A DNA stretch of 54,197 bases, taken from Candidatus Solibacter sp. (lineage in GTDB: Bacteria; Acidobacteriota; Terriglobia; Bryobacterales; Bryobacteraceae). Shown piece by piece: positions 16,380 to 23,211 of this stretch. Each line of letters starts with the position of its first letter. Position 1 is the first letter of the stretch. The position numbers and the translations under genes were made by a program. The notes beneath the pieces are model-generated. The model was not told where the DNA came from. It was given only the letters and a program-made list of their open reading frames with translations, and made no database searches. The DNA lies in NCBI GenBank assembly GCA_013822245.1, contig PNKE01000067.1:1-54197 (forward strand), in the 5' to 3' direction.

Positions 16380-18143
16380 CTACCGTTGTGCGACCGGCCG
16401 GCCGATGCCCGCACCGATGATCTCGCCCGAGATGACCAGTTCAACGCGGCGGTTCTCCTGGCGGCCTTTCACATTGTCGTTGGAGGCCACCGGTTGAGAC
16501 TCGCCAAGCCCTTTCGACGAGACTGAGGCCGCCGGCATGCCCTGCTGAGTCAGATACTGAACCACCGCCTGGCCGCGATTCTCGGAGAGTTGCTGATTGT
16601 ATTCATCACTGCCGACGCTGTCGGTGTGGCCTTCAACGTCAAGTCTGAGGCCAGGATGCGCGGAGACGATGCCCGCCACTTTGGCCAGCTTTTCGCGAGC
16701 CAAGGGCCGCAACGCGAATTTGGCGGTATCGAACAGGACATCGGACATGTTCACGATCAGACCGCGGGCAGTATCTCTGGTTTGGAGAACAGCGTTGAAC
16801 TGCGTCAGAAGCTGGGCTCGCAGTTCCGCCTTCTCCGCCTCCAATTGGGCCTTCTGGCTGGCGGCACGATCGAGTTCGGCCTGGTTGGCCGCTCTCTGGG
16901 CGTCATTATCCCGCCTGAGGCGATCGGCTTCAGCGCCGGCGGCGGCCAACTGCGCGTCGCTCGCCAGTTTGAGGCGGTCGGCTTCAGCGTCGGCTCCAGC
17001 CAATTGGGCATCGCTGGCGAGTTTGAGGCGATCGGCCTCGGCTTTAGCAGCCGACGCGCGGGCGTCGTTGTCGAGCTGCGCGCGATCCGCATCGAGCCTG
17101 GCGCGGTCGGCGTCAGCACGGGCTGAGGCTGCCTGCGCATCGTTTGCGAGAGCCAGGCGCCGTGCTTCATCCTGCGCCCTGAGCCTCGCCGCTTCGGCTT
17201 CGCGTGTCACCCGATCGGTTTCGGACTGGGCAGCAATCCGGCTAGTGTCAGAGGCTGCTTCGCGTTCAGCCGACAGCCGCCGCTCGTTCGCGAGGGCCTC
17301 TTCCTCCTGGCGTTTAACAGCGATCGCACGCGAGTCCTCCGCCGTCTGGACCGCTTCACGGGCCATCATGGTGACGGGTTTCTTGCCGGCCTTGCGGGTC
17401 TGGTAGGCTTCGGCCTGTGCAAGGGACTTCTCGGCCTTCTGGAAGGTCTCGGCGGCGTATCGGTCGGCGCCGATGGAGCGCGCGATCTGAACGGCGTTGC
17501 GAGCCTCGTAGAGTTCGAGAGGAACTTTCTTGTCGAGTTTCAACGCAAGGGGGTTGGACAGGCGCTGATACTGTCCGCGCTGCAGCAGTTCGTATTTGGC
17601 GTCGATCACTTCGACCTTGCCTCTTGTGTCCGAGCGCACCATGTTCTCCATGACAATCAAGTCGCTGGGCATGGTGACCGAGTAGTAGGGTTCGGCGGTG
17701 ACAACCAGGCCGAACACCTGCATCTCTGTGGTGACGTTCAGCTTGCTCTTGGTGCCGTTGAGAAGGATCTCGCCCAGGTTGGCCGTGCGGCCTTCGGGAG
17801 TGATTGCCCAGAGCACATACGTCAGGTACTCGGAGCCCTGCTTGTTGGCTGGGAGCAGGTCGTCGAATTCGACTTCAATTTCGATGTAGCCCTGCTTGCT
17901 TTCGACTTTGGCCTCGCCCCGGGCCTTTGGCATGAGTTCGGTACCTTTGAAATCAATCTTGGTCGCACCGCTGCGGTGCTGGTAGTTGATTGCCTTCGCG
18001 GTCCGCTGGGTGACGGTGATGCGGTAGACGGGTGTGGATCCAGCGGCCATCCTGGACGTGTTGTCGTCCTGGCTGAGCGGCGTTTGAGCCGCCAGTATCC
18101 CGCTGACGAGAAGTAATGCTCCGGTAAGTTTCATTGGGTTCAC
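16380..18143 (-). CDS. OmpA-like outer-membrane protein with long Ala-rich coiled coil
   Basis: 587 aa. A signal peptide (to ~19) is followed by a beta-rich N-terminal domain (~40-215). Next is a long charged helix (~235-450) rich in Ala, Asp, Arg and Glu, with ~18-residue repeats (three near copies of a unit starting RLKLASDAQLA). The OmpA C-terminal domain (~465-575) has LFDTAKFALRPLAREKLAKV, VEGHTDSVGSDEYN, SENRGQAVVQYL and NRRVEL. The last domain binds peptidoglycan; the helix could span the periplasm. It begins 22 nt after the SYLF gene stop and belongs to the same transcription unit. Confidence 0.88.
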   Translation of the reverse strand: MNPMKLTGALLLVSGILAAQTPLSQDDNTSRMAAGSTPVYRITVTQRTAKAINYQHRSGATKIDFKGTELMPKARGEAKVESKQGYIEIEVEFDDLLPANKQGSEYLTYVLWAITPEGRTANLGEILLNGTKSKLNVTTEMQVFGLVVTAEPYYSVTMPSDLIVMENMVRSDTRGKVEVIDAKYELLQRGQYQRLSNPLALKLDKKVPLELYEARNAVQIARSIGADRYAAETFQKAEKSLAQAEAYQTRKAGKKPVTMMAREAVQTAEDSRAIAVKRQEEEALANERRLSAEREAASDTSRIAAQSETDRVTREAEAARLRAQDEARRLALANDAQAASARADADRARLDADRAQLDNDARASAAKAEADRLKLASDAQLAGADAEADRLKLASDAQLAAAGAEADRLRRDNDAQRAANQAELDRAASQKAQLEAEKAELRAQLLTQFNAVLQTRDTARGLIVNMSDVLFDTAKFALRPLAREKLAKVAGIVSAHPGLRLDVEGHTDSVGSDEYNQQLSENRGQAVVQYLTQQGMPAASVSSKGLGESQPVASNDNVKGRQENRRVELVISGEIIGAGIGRPVAQR

Positions 18144-18165
18144 TTAGTGTTTCTTTCCCGCTAGA

Positions 18166-18858
18166 CTAGCGGCGTGAAGTGGTATTCGTGCGCTCTCGCG
18201 GCGAATACTTATTGAGCAGGTTAAGGAGCTTCGCGGCCGCCTTGGGCGCGCGAACCCCGGTGGTCAGGATTTGCCGGTTCTCAAGCCGTTTGCCGTAGAG
18301 CGTGGCATTATCGTCAAGGTCTTCCCGCAGGGTTGCTCCGGTGACAGCAACGCCGGCGAACAGTCCCTGGGACCGTGACCACGAGAGAATCTCGGCTTTC
18401 ATTTGAGCGTCGGTTTGAGCTGTTGCCGTGCGCCCCACCGGTCCGCCCGCCACCGATGCTTCGCCGCCAAGGGTGAATTTGCTGGAGAGCAGTTTGTCCA
18501 CGCCGCGCGCATTCATGACCAGCATGATCAGGTCAGTGGTCGAGCCGCCGAGTTGGAAGCCAACGCTGCCGCCCTCGATGCGGACGGTTGCCGGCGCCGA
18601 CCAGCCAGGTCCGACGGCTTTACGGCAGGATGCGTATCCTTTTCCATACTTGCCGCCAACCAGAAAGGCGGCGGACTTCAGTCCAGGGACGATGACGATG
18701 CAATGGGCGTTCGCCAGCAGGTCTTCCGGAATGCCCTTGTCGGGCGTTGCCATGATTTCCGAGAACACCGCTGCGGATTCAGTCAGCCGCATCGCAGGTT
18801 CGTTGTCTTTGGCCAGCAATGGCGTGATCGCCAGAGCAGCCACCAGAATTATTCGCAT
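18166..18858 (-). CDS. SYLF/Ysc84-domain secreted lipid-binding protein
   Basis: 230 aa from the ATG at 18858, preceded by GAGGAGGT at 6-nt spacing. A signal peptide is followed by the SYLF fold: FSEIMATPDKGIPEDLLANA, CIVIVPGLKSAAFLVGGKYG, a Trp-containing GPGWSAPATVRIEGGSVGFQ, LGGSTTDLIMLVMN and LSSKFTLGGEASVAGGPVGR. The C-terminus has GATLREDLDDNATLYGKR, typical of bacterial members. In eukaryotes the domain binds phosphoinositides; bacterial copies are periplasmic and of unclear role. It is the first gene after a - strand sigma-54-type promoter at 18935-18920. Confidence 0.88.
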   Translation of the reverse strand: MRIILVAALAITPLLAKDNEPAMRLTESAAVFSEIMATPDKGIPEDLLANAHCIVIVPGLKSAAFLVGGKYGKGYASCRKAVGPGWSAPATVRIEGGSVGFQLGGSTTDLIMLVMNARGVDKLLSSKFTLGGEASVAGGPVGRTATAQTDAQMKAEILSWSRSQGLFAGVAVTGATLREDLDDNATLYGKRLENRQILTTGVRAPKAAAKLLNLLNKYSPRERTNTTSRR

Positions 18859-18919
18859 GTTAGACCTCCTCGATGGCCCCATACACCCCATTTGGGGCTT
18901 TGGGCGACGCCTCAGCTAG

Positions 18920-18935
18920 TGCACGAGCCGCGCCA
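18920..18935 (-). promoter_or_regulatory. Sigma-54-type promoter for SYLF-OmpA-CsbD
   Basis: On the - strand the sequence is TGGCGCGGCTCGTGCA: GG and GC separated by exactly 10 nt, close to TGGCAC-N5-TTGCA. Expected start of transcription is ~18909, 51 nt before the ATG. The palindrome at 19030-19047 is 113 nt upstream, measured outer edge to GG. Confidence 0.6.
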
Positions 18936-19029
18936 TCTCCAGCTTTTGTTGAGACGATTCGCTCGCGGACGGCTTCGGAAGGCGGTCCGGGTGTGGCAAG
19001 GGCGCCTGCGATTAACCATATGCAGTCAC

Positions 19030-19047
19030 TTGACCTGGGACGGTCAG
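19030..19047. promoter_or_regulatory. TTGACC-N6-GGTCAG site shared by two divergent promoters
   Basis: TTGACC-TGGGAC-GGTCAG, in the 288-nt space between the divergent SYLF and YtxH genes. Its left edge is 82 nt from the GG of the + promoter and its right edge is 113 nt from the GG of the - promoter. Confidence 0.65.
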
Positions 19048-19108
19048 CCGCAACAGCGGACCAAGAGCCTGGAAGCAACCGGGTTCACTGCCTATATGCG
19101 CCGCGCGG

Positions 19109-19125
19109 TTTGGCCTCTGAGTTGC
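19109..19125 (+). promoter_or_regulatory. Sigma-54-type promoter for the YtxH gene
   Basis: TTTGGCCTCTGAGTTGC: TTGG at -24 and TTGC at -12, with 10 nt between GG and GC. Expected transcription start ~19137, leaving a short leader before the ATG. Confidence 0.68.
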
Positions 19126-19146
19126 TTTAGTCCACCAGAGGAACGG

Positions 19147-19560
19147 ATGACAACCATGGAACAAATCGAAGTGAACGGGAACAACAACAAGATAGTCTCT
19201 TCGCTGCTGCTCTTCCTGACCGGACTGGGAGCGGGCGCCGCTGTGGCGCTGCTGTTGGCACCACGCTCAGGTGCGGTGACGCGCCGGTTCATCGGCGACA
19301 AAGTCTACAGAGGGAAAGGCTGGATGAAGGACAAGACTGCCGCGGCGCAAGCCTACGTCAAGGACCGGGGAGACGAATTGCGTGGCCGTGCAGAAGAGGT
19401 GGCGGAAGTGATCGGTCGGCCGCTCGGCTCTGATACAGCGCTGAACCCGCGACACACGATTGCAGGAGGACAAAGTAATGGGGACACACACGGATACTAT
19501 GCAGAGTCCGCTGGTGTCATTGTCAGAGGCGAGTGTGTCCCCATGTGTTACCAGGAGTAG
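19147..19560 (+). CDS. YtxH-domain small membrane protein
   Basis: 137 aa from the ATG at 19147; an in-frame ATG at 19156 is equally possible, given AGAGGAA at 19137. Residues ~18-48 are the YtxH signature: a membrane segment rich in Gly/Ala (FLTGLGAGAAVALLLAPRSG) followed by a basic stretch. The remainder is a charged amphipathic helix to about residue 100. YtxH proteins are general-stress membrane proteins of unknown mechanism. The last ~27 codons overlap the next gene for 83 nt and look atypical, so the true end may have been moved by a frameshift. Confidence 0.78.
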   Translation: MTTMEQIEVNGNNNKIVSSLLLFLTGLGAGAAVALLLAPRSGAVTRRFIGDKVYRGKGWMKDKTAAAQAYVKDRGDELRGRAEEVAEVIGRPLGSDTALNPRHTIAGGQSNGDTHGYYAESAGVIVRGECVPMCYQE

Positions 19561-19933
19561 GCGACTCTGGGGGTCGTGCAACTCCATCGTGCCGCCGCTG
19601 CCGGCGTTGCGCGCCTTCGCCGACGGCTTCGTGGGCAGCCTCGCCGGCGGACTTGTCTATTGCATGATCCTTGCCTACTTTAGTTCCCAGGATCTTCAAA
19701 TCGCCGGGTTGCGCGTTCTTGCCCTGTCGCTCACCTTCGGTGGTTTCGAGATGTGGCGCGTGAGGAGGCAACGAACAGCAGAGAGCCTCAACAAATGTGT
19801 GTTCGTGACTCTCGCTGCCAGCATGGTCTTGTTCTGGGCGCTTGGAGCGTCTTTCTCCGGCACACCCACGCGTGATTCCCTCCAGGAGGCCCGGCCTCAG
19901 CTCCAGCAAGTCCGCCTCGATCCCATTGCCTGA
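19478..19933 (+). CDS. Small integral membrane protein, unknown family
   Basis: 151 aa. GGAGGA precedes the ATG at 7-nt spacing, although the start lies 83 nt inside the preceding frame. After a polar N-terminus of ~45 residues come three hydrophobic segments: ~55-75 (FVGSLAGGLVYCMILAYF), ~82-97 and ~112-132 (VFVTLAASMVLFWALGASF). The loop between the second and third is basic (WRVRRQR), so it should face the cytoplasm. No family recognised. It is probably co-transcribed with the YtxH gene from the sigma-54-type promoter. Confidence 0.6.
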   Translation: MGTHTDTMQSPLVSLSEASVSPCVTRSRRLWGSCNSIVPPLPALRAFADGFVGSLAGGLVYCMILAYFSSQDLQIAGLRVLALSLTFGGFEMWRVRRQRTAESLNKCVFVTLAASMVLFWALGASFSGTPTRDSLQEARPQLQQVRLDPIA

Positions 19934-20048
19934 GACGGCCACGCAGCCGGGGCTGATCACGGCTGTCTCCTGGGACGGCAGTGACATGGCGGCGAACGCC
20001 CTGTCATTTGAAACGGGCGAGCCGGCGGCAGTGACGGCGGAACGCCGA

Positions 20049-20066
20049 TTGACCCCGGATGGTCAA
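20049..20066. promoter_or_regulatory. Perfect TTGACC-N6-GGTCAA site
   Basis: TTGACC-CCGGAT-GGTCAA. Its left edge is 82 nt from the -24 GG of the promoter at 20129, exactly the distance seen at the YtxH promoter. Confidence 0.68.
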
Positions 20067-20128
20067 TTCATGACAGGCGCGCGGGAGGCCGAGGCAATGA
20101 GACACAAGGCTTCCGACCGGCCTCGGGA

Positions 20129-20144
20129 TTGGGCACCGAATTGC
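20129..20144 (+). promoter_or_regulatory. Sigma-54-type promoter for the tiny membrane protein/DksA operon
   Basis: TTGGGCACCGAATTGC: TTGG, 10 nt, then GC in TTGC. Predicted start of transcription ~20156, right before GAGGAGG (20159-20165) and the ATG at 20174. A perfect 10-bp palindrome, TCACATGTGA, covers the start region. Confidence 0.62.
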
Positions 20145-20173
20145 GTGTTGTCACATGTGAGGAGGATACGAAG

Positions 20174-20365
20174 ATGCCTTTGATAAATCTGGTCATCACG
20201 CTCGTCGTTGTCGGCATGGCGCTGTGGCTGATCAACCGGTTCATCCCCATGGCTTCCAGCATCAAGACGATTCTGAACGTCGTGGTGGTGGTGTTCGTTG
20301 TCGTCTGGGTCCTGCAGGCAGTCGGATTGTGGGGCGAATTGTCGAGTTACCGGATCGGGGGGTGA
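20174..20365 (+). CDS. Thivi_2564-family small membrane protein
   Basis: 63 aa, preceded by a strong GAGGAGG. Two hydrophobic segments (LINLVITLVVVGMALWLI and ILNVVVVVFVVVWVLQAVG) are joined by NRFIPMASSIKT. The whole protein follows the pattern annotated as the Thivi_2564 family: MPLINL start, an NRFIPM loop, and a short polar tail. Function unknown; such proteins cluster with stress genes. It is the first gene after the sigma-54-type promoter, followed by another tiny membrane protein and the DksA-like gene. Confidence 0.82.
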   Translation: MPLINLVITLVVVGMALWLINRFIPMASSIKTILNVVVVVFVVVWVLQAVGLWGELSSYRIGG

Positions 20366-20401
20366 CAGTCTTCCGCCAGTGAGCCGTTGAAAGGCCAGTG
20401 A

Positions 20402-20428
20402 CGAGCATGACCGGCTACCTCATGCTCG
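20402..20428 (+). other. RNA hairpin between the two tiny membrane-protein genes
   Basis: CGAGCATG (20402-20409) and CATGCTCG (20421-20428) form an 8-bp perfect stem with an 11-nt loop. No U-run follows, so it is more likely a processing, stability or attenuation element than a terminator. Confidence 0.45.
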
Positions 20429-20494
20429 AAGGCGAAGTCCCTTGGAAGGCGCCAACGGCGGTAGCAGCTTTGACAACTCAAGGAGAGCAAGAAC

Positions 20495-20647
20495 ATGCTT
20501 TGGACAATCGTAGTGGTTCTATTCGTGCTTTGGGCGCTGGGAATGGTCACCTCTTACACCATGGGGGGCCTTGTGCACTTGTTGCTGGTCGTGGCGCTGG
20601 TGGCATTCGTTATCAACCTGCTTAGGGGACGGCGTTCGATCGTCTAG
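20495..20647 (+). CDS. lmo0937-family small membrane protein
   Basis: 50 aa; AGGAGAG lies 8 nt before the ATG. The sequence MLWTIVVVLFVLWALGMV, then TSYTMGGLVHLLLVVALVAF and VINLLRGRRSIV, matches the lmo0937/DUF5670 pattern: two short membrane helices around an SYTxGG turn and a basic end. The family is widespread in general-stress regulons of bacteria, with no known function. It is 11 nt upstream of the DksA-like gene. Confidence 0.87.
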   Translation: MLWTIVVVLFVLWALGMVTSYTMGGLVHLLLVVALVAFVINLLRGRRSIV

Positions 20648-20658
20648 TTGGAGGCTCC

Positions 20659-21045
20659 ATGAAAAAGCTGGATCGCTCACGGAACGGCCTGGAGAAGTAC
20701 CGCGATCTCCTGATCTCCAAGAGATCGGAGCTGACCTCGAGTCTGCGGGCCAAACTGGAAACCCTTGCCGCGCCAGATAATGCGGCGCCGGAAGACCTGG
20801 CGCCGGTCTACCATGACCAGTATGTGACGGTGCAACTCAACCATTTCGATTCCATGCAACTGAAGATGGTTGACTCAGCCCTCGATCGCATGGACGGCGG
20901 GAAGTACGGCTTGTGCACGGATTGCGGGGAATCCATTTCCGGCAAACGTCTGGAGGCGATCCCCTGGGCGGTCCGCTGCGTCTCGTGCCAGGAGCGCCGG
21001 ATCCCCGCGCGCGAGTCGCCGCAGTGGGTCGAATTGGTCGCCTGA
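20659..21045 (+). CDS. TraR/DksA-family zinc-finger protein
   Basis: 128 aa. A coiled N-terminus (~1-85: YRDLLISKRSELTSSLRAKLE) precedes a C4 zinc finger at ~93-116, CTDC-x(17)-CVSC, with the usual GKRLEAIPWA between. DksA-type proteins enter the RNA polymerase secondary channel and, often with ppGpp, change promoter choice. The DksA tip DxxD is not obvious in the coiled coil. Promoters of the sigma-54 class can be affected by DksA, so co-expression with a sigma-54 regulon is notable. It lies 11 nt after the lmo0937 gene. Confidence 0.88.
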   Translation: MKKLDRSRNGLEKYRDLLISKRSELTSSLRAKLETLAAPDNAAPEDLAPVYHDQYVTVQLNHFDSMQLKMVDSALDRMDGGKYGLCTDCGESISGKRLEAIPWAVRCVSCQERRIPARESPQWVELVA

Positions 21046-21113
21046 CTTCGTGCGGGCGGCAGCGGAGAATCGAGACGTCGAGTGGTACGGCAGGGATGCC
21101 GGAAGGAAGTGAA

Positions 21114-21857
21114 ATGCGAGTCAACGCACTGTTGGGCGTGGGTTTCATCGTTGTGGCCTTGCTGGTCCAGTCTGGATGCAGCCGGGGCGGCGAGAACGGG
21201 CCGAATCAGAGTATCGTGGCGCCGGAGCAGTCCGCCGCCAAGCGGGGCGGCGACTCCACCGCAACCGGCTCGGCATCGAGACCGGCCAATCCCAATGCCG
21301 TGTCTGGCCGCACGGCGAGGCCCGTACCGGGTGTCTCCCAGTTCAACCTTCCGGCAGGCATGCCGCTTGTGGTGAGAACCACAAATGCCCTTTCCAGCAA
21401 TACGCAGGTGGCGGGCCAGTCCTTTGTGGCGCACTTGGAGCAGGCGCTCGTCGTCAATGGCCGCGAGGTATTTGCGAAAGGTTTGGAGGTTGAGGGCAGG
21501 ATCGTCGATAGCGACAAGGGCGGGCGGGTGAAGGGCCTCGCCAGCATTTCCGTTCAGATGACCCGGCTCCACAACGCCAGCGGAGGTTGGGTCGACATTT
21601 CGACCAGTAGCATTACGCACAATGCGAGCGCCACCAAGAAGAAGGACGCCGTCAAGATCGGTATCGGAAGCGGCATAGGCGCTGCGATCGGGGCCATTGC
21701 TGGAGGAGGCAAAGGCGCCGCCGTCGGCGCAGCCGCGGGCGGCGGAGCCGGGACGGGCGTAGTGCTGGGCACCCATGGCGATGCAGCCGTCATCCCCAGC
21801 GAATCCGTTCTCCACTTCACCCTGAGGGCTCCGGTCATCGCCGCCAGGCTGAGGTAG
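21114..21857 (+). CDS. Glycine-zipper lipoprotein of unknown function
   Basis: 247 aa from the ATG at 21114 (GGAAGGAAG upstream). A lipobox LVQSGC at ~18-23 marks it as a lipoprotein. A Ser/Pro-rich linker is followed by a beta domain (~80-170: LPAGMPLVVRTTNALSS, HLEQALVVNGREVFAKGLEV, GGRVKGLASISVQMTRL). A KKKDAVKIGIGSGIGAAIGA glycine zipper (~180-220) and a short C-terminal strand end the protein. The beta domain resembles the TrbI-like domain of acidobacterial secreted proteins. The zipper could insert into the outer membrane. It is the probable last gene of the 20174 operon. Confidence 0.65.
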   Translation: MRVNALLGVGFIVVALLVQSGCSRGGENGPNQSIVAPEQSAAKRGGDSTATGSASRPANPNAVSGRTARPVPGVSQFNLPAGMPLVVRTTNALSSNTQVAGQSFVAHLEQALVVNGREVFAKGLEVEGRIVDSDKGGRVKGLASISVQMTRLHNASGGWVDISTSSITHNASATKKKDAVKIGIGSGIGAAIGAIAGGGKGAAVGAAAGGGAGTGVVLGTHGDAAVIPSESVLHFTLRAPVIAARLR

Positions 21858-21867
21858 GCCCTGTGCC

Positions 21868-21893
21868 GTCCGGATGGGCGCTACACGCCGGAC
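21868..21893 (+). terminator. Weak hairpin after the lipoprotein gene
   Basis: GTCCGG (21868-21873) pairs with CCGGAC (21888-21893) about 10 nt after the stop; the loop holds a second GGGCG/CGCC pairing. No U-run. It may end the operon, with low certainty. Confidence 0.35.
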
Positions 21894-22123
21894 TGCACAT
21901 CAACCTGCGAAGCATCCGCTCCAGCAACCTGGCCGCATCCGGCGGTACTCCCTTGGCGTCTCTCCACCCCAACTCCAGCCTGGCAACGACATTGTGTCGA
22001 AGTGCCGCAACGCCGAATGAAGAATTGTTTCCGAACGGACTCTGTCTTTTCGGGCTTGTTCTGGATCACCCGCCTGACCGGGCTAGGATCAAATCCACCC
22101 CGCCCACATCCCCCGAGAGAGCC

Positions 22124-22141
22124 TTGACCACATTCGGTCAA
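22124..22141. promoter_or_regulatory. TTGACC-N6-GGTCAA site, first of an abutting pair
   Basis: TTGACC-ACATTC-GGTCAA, perfect half-sites. Its left edge is 112 nt from the GG of the promoter at 22234. Confidence 0.68.
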
Positions 22142-22159
22142 TTGACTCCACGCGGTCAA
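22142..22159. promoter_or_regulatory. TTGACT-N6-GGTCAA site, second of an abutting pair
   Basis: TTGACT-CCACGC-GGTCAA follows the first site with no gap, so the two centres are 18 nt apart. Its left edge is 94 nt from the promoter GG. One half-site base differs from consensus. Confidence 0.6.
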
Positions 22160-22233
22160 TTTATCCCCAGCCTGTTGCCGCATCCGGGTGCAGCGAAGCC
22201 CTTGCAGGCAAGGCCTGGCGGCGATTTGCGAAG

Positions 22234-22250
22234 TTGGCCCCCGAAGTGCA
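22234..22250 (+). promoter_or_regulatory. Sigma-54-type promoter for the LPETA-protein gene
   Basis: TTGGCCCCCGAAGTGCA: TTGG, exactly 10 nt, then GC in TGCA. A nearby CTGGCGGCGATTTGC has only 9 nt between GG and GC. Expected transcription start ~22261. Confidence 0.55.
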
Positions 22251-22371
22251 CGACAACGCAACGTGGGATCTCCCAGCTGAGCTAAGCAGCAGGTTCTGAC
22301 CCAACGCGAAAAGCAGCCCCAAAATCCTGGAACTTAGGGTTGGGGAGAAAAGAAAGCAGGAAGTGACCAAA

Positions 22372-23127
22372 ATGAATCTGTTCAAAACAGCAACTACCGT
22401 GTGCGGCCTGGCGCTGATGGGGGCAATCCTTTCACCGAGCGCAGTGGCGGACGATTGGAACCGGAAGACCAAGATCACCTTCAGTGGCCCGGTCGAAATT
22501 CCAGGGGTTCACCTGGCTGGATGGGGTGTATTGCCAGCTGGCACATACACGTTCAAGGTCCTCGACTCACTGAGCGACCGTCACATCGTCCAGATCCTCA
22601 ATGAGCAGGAAACGACGGTATACGCGACGATCCTGGCCATCCCGAACTTCCGTCTGAAGTCGACGGATAAGACGGTGATTACCTTCAGGGAGAGACCGGC
22701 CGGCCAGCCTGAAGCGCTGCGCGCCTGGTTCTATCCCGGCAGGCAGTGGGGCGAGGAATTCGTTTATCCGAAAGCCAAGGCGATGGAACTGGCCAAGATA
22801 ACCAACACGCCCGTCCTGTTCACTCCAGTAGAACTTCCCGTCGAAGTGGCGGAGCCGATCAAGACGGCCGATGCCCCTGTGGTGCAAGAACTCAGGCGGG
22901 CGCCGGTAATGGCAATCACGCCCAGGGGTGAGGAAGTGCAACTCGCCGAAGTGGTGACTCCTCCTCCAGCCGAGGCGCCGGTTGAGGCAGCCGCAGCGGT
23001 TGCGCCCATGCAGCAGCAGGGGACGCTCCCTGAAACAGCCAGCACACTGCCGCTGATCGGGTTGTTCGGGCTCCTGGCTCTCGGCGGGGCGGTCGCACTT
23101 CGTGCGGTAGCAAAGCGCCTCAACTAG
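22372..23127 (+). CDS. Secreted protein with LPETA sortase-type C-terminus
   Basis: 251 aa from the ATG at 22372 (AGGAAG upstream; a GTG 9 nt earlier is in frame). A signal peptide ends near ADD. A beta-rich domain (~27-135) has FSGPVEIPGVHLAGWGVLPAG, TYTFKVLDS and IVQILNEQETTVYATILAIP. A Pro/Ala/Val-rich linker is followed at 219-223 by LPETA, a hydrophobic helix and a basic RAVAKRLN end: the tripartite sorting signal. The N-terminal domain resembles small secreted acidobacterial proteins. A sortase gene follows 3.6 kb downstream on the same strand. Confidence 0.8.
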   Translation: MNLFKTATTVCGLALMGAILSPSAVADDWNRKTKITFSGPVEIPGVHLAGWGVLPAGTYTFKVLDSLSDRHIVQILNEQETTVYATILAIPNFRLKSTDKTVITFRERPAGQPEALRAWFYPGRQWGEEFVYPKAKAMELAKITNTPVLFTPVELPVEVAEPIKTADAPVVQELRRAPVMAITPRGEEVQLAEVVTPPPAEAPVEAAAAVAPMQQQGTLPETASTLPLIGLFGLLALGGAVALRAVAKRLN

Positions 23128-23148
23128 TTAAGAGGCGTTGATCATCCT

Positions 23149-23180
23149 CGCGCGGCGAGGCAGCAATTGCCCGCCGCGCG
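23149..23180 (+). terminator. GC-rich hairpin between LPETA and malic-enzyme genes
   Basis: CGCGCGGCG (23149-23157) pairs perfectly with CGCCGCGCG (23172-23180) over a 14-nt loop. No U-run follows; it may attenuate or stabilise the mRNA and need not end it. Confidence 0.4.
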
Positions 23181-23211
23181 GGGCGCACGGACCGGAGAAT
23201 GAGGTGTCGAA

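Larger units (their letters stand above)
21894..22371. other. Long regulatory gap before the LPETA-protein gene
   Basis: 478 nt without a gene. The first ~230 nt show nothing I can name. The second half holds the paired TTGACC-type sites and a -24/-12 promoter, followed by a leader of about 110 nt. Confidence 0.55.

Noticed and set aside
20371-20412. GG-N10-GC match (AAGGCCAGTGACGAGCA) upstream of the lmo0937 gene as a fifth sigma-54 promoter
   Set aside because: Lacks TGG and TTGC, and no palindrome lies upstream at the expected distance; co-transcription from 20129 explains the gene.
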